Of a stretch of DNA of 64,000 nucleotides, positions 48,894 to 57,245 are shown one piece after another. The translations under genes were made by a program, and so were the position numbers. Below the pieces are notes generated by a model that made no database searches, had not been told where the DNA came from, and was given only the letters and a program-made list of their open reading frames with translations. The stretch's first letter is position 1, and every line of letters begins with the position of its first letter. Source of the DNA: Paenibacillus amylolyticus (GTDB lineage: Bacteria; Bacillota; Bacilli; Paenibacillales; Paenibacillaceae); contig NZ_BCNV01000001.1 of NCBI RefSeq assembly GCF_001570725.1, positions 3,162,001 through 3,226,000 of the forward strand, given 5' to 3'.

Positions 48894-49287
48894 GATAAGG
48901 TCACCTCAGGGAAATTGTAACCCATGGGATGAGGTGAGATGGGGATTTAGCGGGAAATGCGCTAGAATTGTATTTTATTTTTTGTGAGATTAAGTCGAAG
49001 TAAAAGTTAACTCCCTAACACCAGATGGCCAATTATCTTGGCTTTAGTCAATGTGATTTTAGTAACTACGAACGTGACGAGTTGGACACTCCAACCGCTA
49101 TCTTGCTTAAAACTATGTGATTACCATCTGAACACAATGAATTATCTTTTTAAATTGGAAAGGATGAAAGAAAACCTTATCCTTCAGTTAAATAAGAATT
49201 GTTTAGCCTCAATTTATATTTGAAGTATAATTATGCAGAACTGATTGAAATATCTCATCAATGACAGGTACGTGTGTGTTACTAAAA
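48894..49287. other. AT-rich boundary region, no gene seen
   Basis: Base composition turns AT-rich from about 48950. Short open frames here lack ribosome sites. Confidence 0.4.
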
Positions 49288-49424
49288 TCATCTATACCCA
49301 ATAGTTAAGAAGACAGGCTTGTTGTTGCGCTTGGCGACTTCAAAGTCCTCTTCCGACCATGGGAACCAGTTCACCGGGTTATGCGCGTGTTGCAGCAAAT
49401 ACGCGACTTATTCGTGACTAATCT
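49288..49424 (-). pseudogene. Remnant of yyaL (thioredoxin-domain DUF255 protein)
   Basis: Minus-strand translation gives [20 protein letters not shown], then [16 protein letters not shown] and a stop. This is the highly conserved N-terminal segment of YyaL/SSP411 proteins (normally [20 protein letters not shown] ... IFLSIGYSTCHWCHVM). The codons before it read ISHE-stop-VAY, a decayed version of the usual lead-in, and everything after SIGY is absent. A 10-bp inverted repeat TACCCAATAG / CTATTGGGTA brackets the fragment. The remnant marks a deletion or insertion junction beside the Wadjet-like island. Confidence 0.8.
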
Positions 49425-49538
49425 ATTGGGTACTTTATGAGTTGTAATGGAGTATCGCATCGTTGGGTTTGGGTAAAGTATTGCTTAAGCTCAGTTTAGC
49501 TAAAAAGGTGAGGTAGGATTTGAGTTGGAAGTTTTCAA

Positions 49539-51665
49539 CTAGTAATCATTCAATATTCCTTGTATCTCATGAGGGTATTCAATTCCCTGTAACAAACATT
49601 TCAGCAAATCACGATAATCCGAATAATTTGTTTCAATTATAAATGCTACTTGTTGAGATATTAAAGTAAAACTGTTCATTGACACTAGGACACCAACAAG
49701 TAATGATTGCGCCATAAGATTATTAAATTTCAATGCAATATTCATTAATATCCTTGTAACATTTATTTGTAATGCTATATTTTGTGTCTCATAGTAAATA
49801 CAATCTATAAGTAAAGATACTTGGTCCCAGTCCGCTTCATTATTATTTGATATATTGGATATATTTTCTTCAGTCATCTGTACAAAAGGAATCATTAGTG
49901 CGTCATATTTGGCACACTCCACAAATACATTTATCGGAATTAATTTGAATGGTACTATAAACTTTTCAATAACCCTATCAGAATCCTCAACTTGAACTGA
50001 TGCAATACACTTTAAAACAAAATTAACATCGGTCGAGAAATCTTTAAATTCATAATTTTCCAAACTATAAAAAGGAAAATTTTCTTTTCTCATACTTTTT
50101 CTATCCATAAGATTAATGTCGTCAATAAGTTCTTTAGTTGTTTGATACCGTTTAGTACGCTCCTCCTCCATAGCCTTCATAACAATTAGCTGATATTTTA
50201 CTGTCTTCCTGTATCGTTCTTCTGGTGATCTCTCACTGAATAAATAATAGAGCATTGCACCTAATGAATAAATATCAGATAAATGATCGGCACTCTTCAA
50301 ACTGTTTAATTGTTCTGGAGCGGTATAACCTGCTCTTCCATAACCATAAACAAAGAGTCCAGTTGATTTCGATTGTGATCGCTTATCTTTTGCTAGTCCA
50401 AAATCAGCAACTTTTACTACTATAGTCCCGTCACTCTCTTTAAATAACAAAATATTATGAGGAGCTAAATCTCGATGACTAATTTTGCGGTCATGAAGAT
50501 AAGCTATACCACTTAAAATATCTTTAAAAATACTTATTCTTATATCTTCCGATATATTGGAATTCAGTCCCAACCATTCATCTAATGAAGCATCTGCCAA
50601 AGGCATTGTGAAAAGGAATGGTTCATTTACTAGTTGTATTTTGCTAATTTCAATTATATTTCTATGAGAAGCTTTCTCTTTTAGAAACTTCACTTCTCTT
50701 TTGAATCGGAGATAATGATCGTCTCCTTCTACTTCATTATTATTAAACATACGGGATCTTTCAAAAAGAACTTTACATGCTAATTCTTTTTTTAGTATAG
50801 GATCAAACACTCTATATACTTCTGCAAAGGATCCTTCACCAATCTTTTTTAAGGGAATTAATTGATAATCTCTTTCCTCTTCATTATCTAAAATCCATAA
50901 ACGATTTGTTTTTTTAGTAGCATCTGGACAGAACAAAATATTATTCCCTTTTAAAATATCTTCAATCTGTTCTTCATTTGGGTTTGGAATGAGTTCAGTT
51001 CCTAATGTCAAATGATTTAATACTTGTAATGCAAACAACAACATTTTACCGCCATCAGATTTAGGACTGAAGTAATCATAATCACCAGTAAACTCATAAG
51101 CAAGCATTGGTAAATAGAAGTTACTCTTTAAAGGGAGGTAATTAAATATTTTATTAATTAATTCGAGCAAATGTTTTAAGGAGTCCGGCCTCTTTTTGTG
51201 CATAATATGAATAAATGGTGCATTTTTATAAGTCTTGATAAATAAAATGAATTGGTAGAATGAACTTTCCATCGGATAATCACTCAAAAGTGTTTGGAAA
51301 AATTTCTTCTTTTCCGTATCATAACGCTGCTTGTCTTCACTTTTTGAAGTTAGTTCCCCCCCGTAGTACATTTTTAATAAATCATTTAGATCATATCCAT
51401 CGAATAATTCTCGATATTTACTATTCCGAATTTCCTTTTCAATTTTGTCAGCGGTAATTGGGATTACCTTCTCATTTCCATAAACCGAACCAAAAAAACC
51501 GTTTAATACCCGCAATTCATCAGATGTTGGATCTTCAAGATTAACTATCGTACTTCTGGTAATTCTTCCATAACTTCTGTATTTTTGACGAAAAAGCAAG
51601 AACACTCTGTTAAAGCCATCGATGTTCCGGAAAATCTCGACTAATTGCTGTAATGATGATTCCAT
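49539..51665 (-). CDS. JetD N-terminal domain fused to Hanks-type Ser/Thr kinase
   Basis: 708-aa protein in the jetD position. Residues 1-245 carry the pattern I know from JetD (TIGR02679/DUF3323): FNRVFLLFRQKYRSYGRI, LNGFFGSVYG, LLKMYYGGELTSKSEDKQRY, EKKKFFQTLLSDYP and LPMLAYEFTGDYDYFSP. The Toprim half (DUF2399), which cuts DNA in Wadjet, is absent. In its place is a complete protein kinase, about 268-520: Gly loop GEGSFAEV (276-283), Lys298, HRDLAPHN (Asp399, Asn404), DFG 421-423 and TAPEQ. A helical, HEAT-like tail (about 540-708) follows. All catalytic residues are present. ATG 51665 has GGAGG at 11 nt. It lies 196 bp after jetC. Confidence 0.85.
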   Translation of the reverse strand: MESSLQQLVEIFRNIDGFNRVFLLFRQKYRSYGRITRSTIVNLEDPTSDELRVLNGFFGSVYGNEKVIPITADKIEKEIRNSKYRELFDGYDLNDLLKMYYGGELTSKSEDKQRYDTEKKKFFQTLLSDYPMESSFYQFILFIKTYKNAPFIHIMHKKRPDSLKHLLELINKIFNYLPLKSNFYLPMLAYEFTGDYDYFSPKSDGGKMLLFALQVLNHLTLGTELIPNPNEEQIEDILKGNNILFCPDATKKTNRLWILDNEEERDYQLIPLKKIGEGSFAEVYRVFDPILKKELACKVLFERSRMFNNNEVEGDDHYLRFKREVKFLKEKASHRNIIEISKIQLVNEPFLFTMPLADASLDEWLGLNSNISEDIRISIFKDILSGIAYLHDRKISHRDLAPHNILLFKESDGTIVVKVADFGLAKDKRSQSKSTGLFVYGYGRAGYTAPEQLNSLKSADHLSDIYSLGAMLYYLFSERSPEERYRKTVKYQLIVMKAMEEERTKRYQTTKELIDDINLMDRKSMRKENFPFYSLENYEFKDFSTDVNFVLKCIASVQVEDSDRVIEKFIVPFKLIPINVFVECAKYDALMIPFVQMTEENISNISNNNEADWDQVSLLIDCIYYETQNIALQINVTRILMNIALKFNNLMAQSLLVGVLVSMNSFTLISQQVAFIIETNYSDYRDLLKCLLQGIEYPHEIQGILNDY

Positions 51666-51861
51666 CTATCCAGTTTCCTCCGGTATTTTTCTATAAGCTT
51701 TTAGCAAGCATATTATGCTAAGTTCTTTCATCTTTTTAATAGAACATAAGGGTAATAGAAAACCCATCATCTTGTCACATTATTCCTCATAATTTGTCCT
51801 ATTTGTCACCTTCATGAAGAATTTCATTCACCTCCGCTGCACGTAGTGAACACTAAATAAC

Positions 51862-54612
51862 TCAAAACAATGTAACCTGAGCAACTGAAGATTGAATGTC
51901 CTCGTTTGCTTCATAAGGCTCTTCTACACGTGTCTTCTTAATGCCATTCCAAGAGTAAGAAATTGAATTAACAAGATTTGAATTCCCCATTCGATTGAGA
52001 ACATAAATCGACAGATCAGGCACTACATCGAAACATCCCCATAAGGATTGAGAGTTTAACGTGTAATCAAAGTCGTACATCTCAATAACTTTGAATGCTT
52101 CTTTGATATTGTTATCATCTACGCCTGCAAACGCTTCGTCTAATGCAAATATACGAGGAGCTTCACAGTGAGCATTCTGCAAACGTGCATCAACAGCAGC
52201 TAGAAGTGGAGTATACATCGCCATTGCTCGCTCACCACCAGAGAATGTGTTGTAATTGCTTTTCTTCATTTCTTTGCGCTTTTCACCTGTTTTTTCGTAG
52301 TAAATAATGAACTCATACCATTCACGGTAATCCAAGACTGACTTAATATCTTCCATGAAGGTCGACGTACCGCTCAACTCTGCTTTGCGTTTCGCCTCAT
52401 ATACCTTGGAACGAAAATGCTGAGCTATCCTTTTCCTATCGGGATCCGCAAGCCACATAGGATCCTTCTCTAGAAATCGAACCAATTCTAGCGTATCGAG
52501 TTCTTGTTCACTGTCAGTCTTTTTGGGTGACCACTCGACATCAAACTTTAGTCCACTGGAGTTCTGCGTCTTTTCCATTATTGTATTGATACGTGCTACC
52601 CAATCTTTTGAATTTTGAATTTTGTTTTTTATGGTTTCTCCCACATGATTAATCAGGATATCTTCGTAAATCTCACGATCCTTTTCATCCATTACCTCTG
52701 CAAGCGTTTTATCTTGCTCGGCCAGTTTGATTTTGGCAAACGAGGGCGAAACTCGACGCGACTGATACTCTAATGTAATTTTTTCACGTCTGGCTATCAT
52801 TTTAAGCATTTCCACACGACTTTCATCTTCAATAGACATATGAGAAAAATCGACTCTAAATTCTAACGGTTCCATCGTTAAATTGTATTCTGGTAAGCCC
52901 TTGTCCGCATATGAGAAAACATTGCCTAACTCGCTTTTATTTTTTACTCTATCCTTTTTCGAGAGGAGTTGCCCGAACTTGGACATGATACTCTCAGCAA
53001 GCGATACCGTATCTGATTCGATTTCAAGCCCAAATTTTCCGCTGAATTCTTTTACATCTTGAAACAAAGCAATTTCCCATGCCAAAACAAGCTCTTGCAT
53101 AAAAAGTTTTTTCTGAGCACCAGTCGAAAGACGTTCACGAAGATTTTCCAAATCGTTTTTCAAATCACTAAGTTCCCTGTCCAGAGCCCTTTGGTCTAGC
53201 GGAAATTGTTCCAGCTTATCGTTAATACTTTGGGCAAGCTTTCGAATATTATCCGCGCCAATATCTTGTAACTGCTTTTCATAGCTTTCTATTCGTGTAT
53301 CTATGCTTTTAATTCTCCCAACAAGTGATAGAACATCGGCCCTTGCCACATCCATAACATCTTTAAAAGTACTTATCTTGTCATCCTGATTCTTTAGAAG
53401 ACTTTGTTTATCCCCTCGGGAACGGTAAGAACTCTTCAGATTTGATAATGCTCGCTCAAAATTTCGTAAGCCATCACACGCATCATTTACGGCTTGCTCA
53501 TTTTTCTCAATAGTGATATCTACGAACTCTACATTTAGGTTCCTAATTTGTATCTCCACGCTGGTGTTCAGTTCCTTGAATTTTTCATTTAACGACGAGA
53601 TCTCAGGCTCTAACAATTCTGCAATGCGTTTTGCAACGACTTCAAATTTTTCTTTGGCATCCTTTAGAGCGGGAAATTTTGGGAATGACCGGTACTCAAC
53701 TTCAATTTTTCTTTGTCGCGTTTTACTTTCATTAGAAAGTACTTCTAGCTTATCAATTTCAAGCTTAAGAGCAGCAACCTTTTCTTTTAACATTGCAATT
53801 ATACGAAGTCTCTCTTGTTCCCGCGCATGCTTTCCAATATATTTGGCTAGACCATACTGTGAAGCAGTTCCGGCTATAAAAGAACCTTTAAATGTTCCAT
53901 CAGCTGTTACAAAATGGACGTCCTCATTAGAAACCGAAATCCCCTTCAGAACTGCTAGCACATCATCATGACTTACATCACCAGTATCCGAAACCGAAAC
54001 ATCTAAGTACTTTGTTAGATTGTTTGGTACCTGAGCCTGATGAGTACTTAGAACCGTTCCAGACAACGCTTCGTTATAACGGTTAGCGGGTACAATCAGC
54101 GAGGTTAGTATACCAGTTTCAGTAAGTACCGATTCCAAACGTGACTTCTGCTCCTCAGTAAGATTCTTTTTAAAATCAACCACAGCGTAAAAAGGTACAT
54201 ATGGTATTCCTTTTTCTTTGAACTTCCGTATCTGGTTCTCCTTGGCTATCAGAAGTTCAGGTTCAATTTCATCAGTTCTCTCAAGAACAACAACTTCTTC
54301 TTTAGTAATATCTCTTTCTTCAACCTTTAATCGAATTTGTGCTTCTAGCCATGCTTGCTTTTTAATGCATTGGGACACTTGTTCTTCCCACTCACCCGAG
54401 ATTGGCAACATCAATTGCTCCTCAGTCACATTTTCCAGATATCCATTAAACATCCGTTTCACACTCGTACTACTATTAACGCTAAGCACAAGAACTGTTA
54501 ATTCATTCATCCAATTTTCAAGCTCTATATAAGCGTTGTTTCGTTCCAAATCATAGATATTCGCAAGAGAAGTGCGCCTTTTTCTTTCGTTTTCAAGAAC
54601 TTCTTGTTTCAC
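51862..54612 (-). CDS. jetC: JetC (SMC-like, TIGR02680), C-terminal part after in-frame stop
   Basis: 916 codons from a GTG at 54612, in the same frame as the upstream part; only a TAA and three codons separate them. It contains long coiled coils, a central hinge-like region (about 160-290) and the C-terminal ATPase lobe, with ABC signature FSGGERAMAMYTPLL at about 790 and Walker B RIFALDEAFAGVD at about 825. In Wadjet, JetC is the SMC motor that extrudes plasmid DNA. No good ribosome site precedes the GTG (GAGATAACAAATTGAA only), so efficient separate translation is doubtful. With the upstream part the reading frame spans about 1,397 codons, the normal JetC length. Confidence 0.85.
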   Translation of the reverse strand: MKQEVLENERKRRTSLANIYDLERNNAYIELENWMNELTVLVLSVNSSTSVKRMFNGYLENVTEEQLMLPISGEWEEQVSQCIKKQAWLEAQIRLKVEERDITKEEVVVLERTDEIEPELLIAKENQIRKFKEKGIPYVPFYAVVDFKKNLTEEQKSRLESVLTETGILTSLIVPANRYNEALSGTVLSTHQAQVPNNLTKYLDVSVSDTGDVSHDDVLAVLKGISVSNEDVHFVTADGTFKGSFIAGTASQYGLAKYIGKHAREQERLRIIAMLKEKVAALKLEIDKLEVLSNESKTRQRKIEVEYRSFPKFPALKDAKEKFEVVAKRIAELLEPEISSLNEKFKELNTSVEIQIRNLNVEFVDITIEKNEQAVNDACDGLRNFERALSNLKSSYRSRGDKQSLLKNQDDKISTFKDVMDVARADVLSLVGRIKSIDTRIESYEKQLQDIGADNIRKLAQSINDKLEQFPLDQRALDRELSDLKNDLENLRERLSTGAQKKLFMQELVLAWEIALFQDVKEFSGKFGLEIESDTVSLAESIMSKFGQLLSKKDRVKNKSELGNVFSYADKGLPEYNLTMEPLEFRVDFSHMSIEDESRVEMLKMIARREKITLEYQSRRVSPSFAKIKLAEQDKTLAEVMDEKDREIYEDILINHVGETIKNKIQNSKDWVARINTIMEKTQNSSGLKFDVEWSPKKTDSEQELDTLELVRFLEKDPMWLADPDRKRIAQHFRSKVYEAKRKAELSGTSTFMEDIKSVLDYREWYEFIIYYEKTGEKRKEMKKSNYNTFSGGERAMAMYTPLLAAVDARLQNAHCEAPRIFALDEAFAGVDDNNIKEAFKVIEMYDFDYTLNSQSLWGCFDVVPDLSIYVLNRMGNSNLVNSISYSWNGIKKTRVEEPYEANEDIQSSVAQVTLF

Positions 54613-54621
54613 TTCAATTTG

Positions 54622-56055
54622 TTATCTCATACCATCTAGATCGCGCTTCTTTTGATCCAGCTCTTTAATTTGTTTGAGAAGTCCTCCAAGTCTTTGAAGC
54701 CTGATTCTTATTTCAGAATCCCAATTCAAAAAAAGATAATCCCCATTTTTTTCATTCCGTTTGAAATGGTCAGAGAATGCCAGATAGATGTCTTCAAATG
54801 CCGAATCTATCCCCAGTTCCTCCAGACTCTCCAACGCGACTTTAAGTTCTTTATCAATTGCCCACAATTCATTCTCAATATTACGCCGTTCGTTATTAGC
54901 ATCCATTAATGATTTCTCATTTAACTCATATCGATTCTTTTTGGCTGATTTCTCATTCAATATCCGCGCTAGCTCTTTTCTGGCAGATTGAAGAGCGTCA
55001 TCCAAATCCACTATTTTTTCATGCCCCAATTCCTGTCTTGATTGCTTCAATCCTTCAATTTCACTTTCAAGGTTTCGGAGTTTTTGCTCGGTCACATCAA
55101 AGTCAACACTTTTGGTTTCGATATCTCTTTGTACTCTCTGATGTTCCAAAGCAATGGTATCCCACGCATTTTTGCTTTCCAAATAATACTTAGCCTTCTC
55201 CGCAAATACGTATGAAACATAATCGTCAAAACCTTTATCCAGTTTCGTTGCAAAACCAAGGTCGTTTTGCGTCTTTAGAATTTCCCGCTGTGTTTGGTCT
55301 TGTGCTTCCACGGTAGTAGTTAAAGCGGACAATTCATGATCGGATAATGGCGGTAATGATTCGTTCAAGGTTTCTTTTAAATCGTCCGGCCCTCCTCCTT
55401 TAGTTAATTTAGGGCTCTTAAGCCGTACGAGTACATCAGTAAAAAGCTTAAGTCCTGTTACATCCGGAAACTTGAACAGTTGCTTATTAATCAGTTCCGC
55501 GTAATCTTTACTATCAACGACCGTACCACTCTCGCCGATTTCTGTTGTTATTTGTTTTCTATCTAAGGGAATTTGCTCTGGTGAATCATCTAGTACTTCC
55601 ACCTTATAGAGTGGGATCGGATTTGGTCCACGCCCAATACGCCGATGACGGTCATGAATCACAAACCCCCAGGCATCTTCCAACCTTCTGTTTTTCCGTT
55701 TTGAATGTAGTCCAAATCCCGTCGTGATATACTGCTCCGTGTTCGTCAACTTATATTCAATCACAACATAACCAATGCGTTCGATAATGTCCTTGTTTAA
55801 CGACTCTTCTCCAAGCAAGATGTCATAAAACTTGCGGTCACTTGACTCAAATGGATCCAACCGCTTAGGGTCTTTGTTTCCATCTAGCATGAATGTGAAA
55901 AGCGTATTCATGGCAATCGATTTTCCCGCACCATTATGACCACGTAGTAACAGTCTCCCGTTCTTGAAGTAATATTCTTCATAATTAAAATACCAATAAT
56001 TAAATAGGATGAAGCGATGAGGCTTCCAACGCTGTGTATGATTAGTCATCATCAT
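54622..56055 (-). CDS. jetC: JetC (SMC-like, TIGR02680), N-terminal part ending at in-frame TAA
   Basis: 477-aa N-terminal ATPase lobe and first coiled coil of JetC: WKPHRFILFNYWYFNYEEYY, Walker A GHNGAGKS (residues 39-46), then a long Glu/Lys/Leu-rich coiled coil. It ends ...DLDGMR-TAA in the coil, with the same frame continuing QIEV... into the next entry. It starts inside the jetB stop codon (4-bp ATGA overlap). The split could be a true nonsense mutation, a sequencing error (one base from CAA or GAA), leaky readthrough, or two chains that reassemble. Confidence 0.85.
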   Translation of the reverse strand: MMMTNHTQRWKPHRFILFNYWYFNYEEYYFKNGRLLLRGHNGAGKSIAMNTLFTFMLDGNKDPKRLDPFESSDRKFYDILLGEESLNKDIIERIGYVVIEYKLTNTEQYITTGFGLHSKRKNRRLEDAWGFVIHDRHRRIGRGPNPIPLYKVEVLDDSPEQIPLDRKQITTEIGESGTVVDSKDYAELINKQLFKFPDVTGLKLFTDVLVRLKSPKLTKGGGPDDLKETLNESLPPLSDHELSALTTTVEAQDQTQREILKTQNDLGFATKLDKGFDDYVSYVFAEKAKYYLESKNAWDTIALEHQRVQRDIETKSVDFDVTEQKLRNLESEIEGLKQSRQELGHEKIVDLDDALQSARKELARILNEKSAKKNRYELNEKSLMDANNERRNIENELWAIDKELKVALESLEELGIDSAFEDIYLAFSDHFKRNEKNGDYLFLNWDSEIRIRLQRLGGLLKQIKELDQKKRDLDGMR

Positions 56056-57245
56056 ACTCCTTTATTATTTTCTTCTTTAGGTTTTTCAAAAAATCTTCCG
56101 ATTACATCATATAGTTTTAAATCACCTTCATGCGTTGTCTCCGCTAATTTCCATTCAAATAGCATATTCTTAATTTTATTCTTTATTTCAGTGATACTCA
56201 TGCTTTTTAGACCTGTCGTCCATCCGTGGCTATTCTCATCTATAAGCTGCCGACACATAATATCCAAATCAATATTTGTTAAAAGTACTGTCCCATCTTT
56301 TTGTTCAACGAGACTGTCATTATCGTCGATGATTTTAAGTCGCAACAACGTTGCAAACTGAACAAGTAGGTTCGATTCAGCATTACTTGCTGGAAAGAAC
56401 CTACGAAACGTGCTTACGTTTTCTTTTACTAAAAAAGCACTGCTTCCGTAGACATCCAGATTCATATCGTAATATTTTTCGGCATGTTCATTTAAGTGGC
56501 GACTGTACTGTTTTAAGTAATCAAAATCTGACGCCGATACTTCATGTCGATACAAGGCTGGCTCTAAAAATAGTTTCCGGTACAGTAAGTGCTTTCTTTC
56601 TAGACCCAATTCCTGTTCCTGAGTTTCTTGAATCAACATAATATCATTTAGGGTCAATTCTCCTTCAATATTAAAACCGATATTACGCATAAAATATTTC
56701 ACAAGCCCAGTTGAACGCAGCAGTGCATCATTCGTTTCTCTTTCTTGGAAGTCTTCTATGTTTTTATCAATCACTTCTATCAGACACCGTTGAACAGCTT
56801 CCTTCAATACACGAACAAGTGATAGTCGGTTTCTATAGCCTTCGTTACCCTTCCATGTTAATGGTAGGAGGGATTCATTGACCGATCTCTTGGAACTTCT
56901 TGGGTAGTACGAAACGACCGCTTGGCAGACATCTGACAGAGTAAATTGCTTTGATGCCTTTCCATCCAAAAAAGCAAGTACACAGTAAAAAATGATGTAA
57001 TCTTTCACTTCTTTGAAATCTAATATGCCTGTTGACGGTTGAGGCGTTACTTGAAACTTCTCAACTTTTGCAAAATTTGTCCCAACTACCAACTTAAAAC
57101 GGAAGTAGTCCTTAAAGTAATCCCGCAGAAACCCTTCATTTTGTTTAATTTCATAAAAAAGCTCTGGATTCTCCTTGCGCACAACCCAAAAATTATCGAG
57201 TAGTTGATGAATGCAATTAAGAGACTCCTGAGACAACTTTTTCAC
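56052..57245 (-). CDS. jetB: JetB, Wadjet system accessory (kite-like, TIGR02678)
   Basis: 397-aa protein identified mainly by position between jetA and jetC and by the layout of the family: a winged-helix-rich, MukE-like subunit that binds the kleisin JetA. Visible segments: LLDNFWVVRKENPELFYEIK, FLRDYFKDYFRFKLVVG, LLPLTWKGNEGYRNRLSLV and RKLFLEPALYRHEVS. GTG 57245 has GAGG at 9 nt and overlaps the end of jetA by 29 bp, indicating coupling. The coupled jetA-jetB-jetC order is that of type I Wadjet. Confidence 0.82.
   Translation of the reverse strand: MKKLSQESLNCIHQLLDNFWVVRKENPELFYEIKQNEGFLRDYFKDYFRFKLVVGTNFAKVEKFQVTPQPSTGILDFKEVKDYIIFYCVLAFLDGKASKQFTLSDVCQAVVSYYPRSSKRSVNESLLPLTWKGNEGYRNRLSLVRVLKEAVQRCLIEVIDKNIEDFQERETNDALLRSTGLVKYFMRNIGFNIEGELTLNDIMLIQETQEQELGLERKHLLYRKLFLEPALYRHEVSASDFDYLKQYSRHLNEHAEKYYDMNLDVYGSSAFLVKENVSTFRRFFPASNAESNLLVQFATLLRLKIIDDNDSLVEQKDGTVLLTNIDLDIMCRQLIDENSHGWTTGLKSMSITEIKNKIKNMLFEWKLAETTHEGDLKLYDVIGRFFEKPKEENNKGV

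Noticed and set aside
49038..49223. 61-codon plus-strand frame near the yyaL remnant
   Set aside because: No ribosome site and no recognisable protein pattern.
51781..51840. GGAGG followed by a short frame between jetC and the kinase fusion
   Set aside because: The ATG is only 3 nt from the ribosome site and the frame ends after 15 codons; possibly the vestige of another gene start, but not supportable as a gene.
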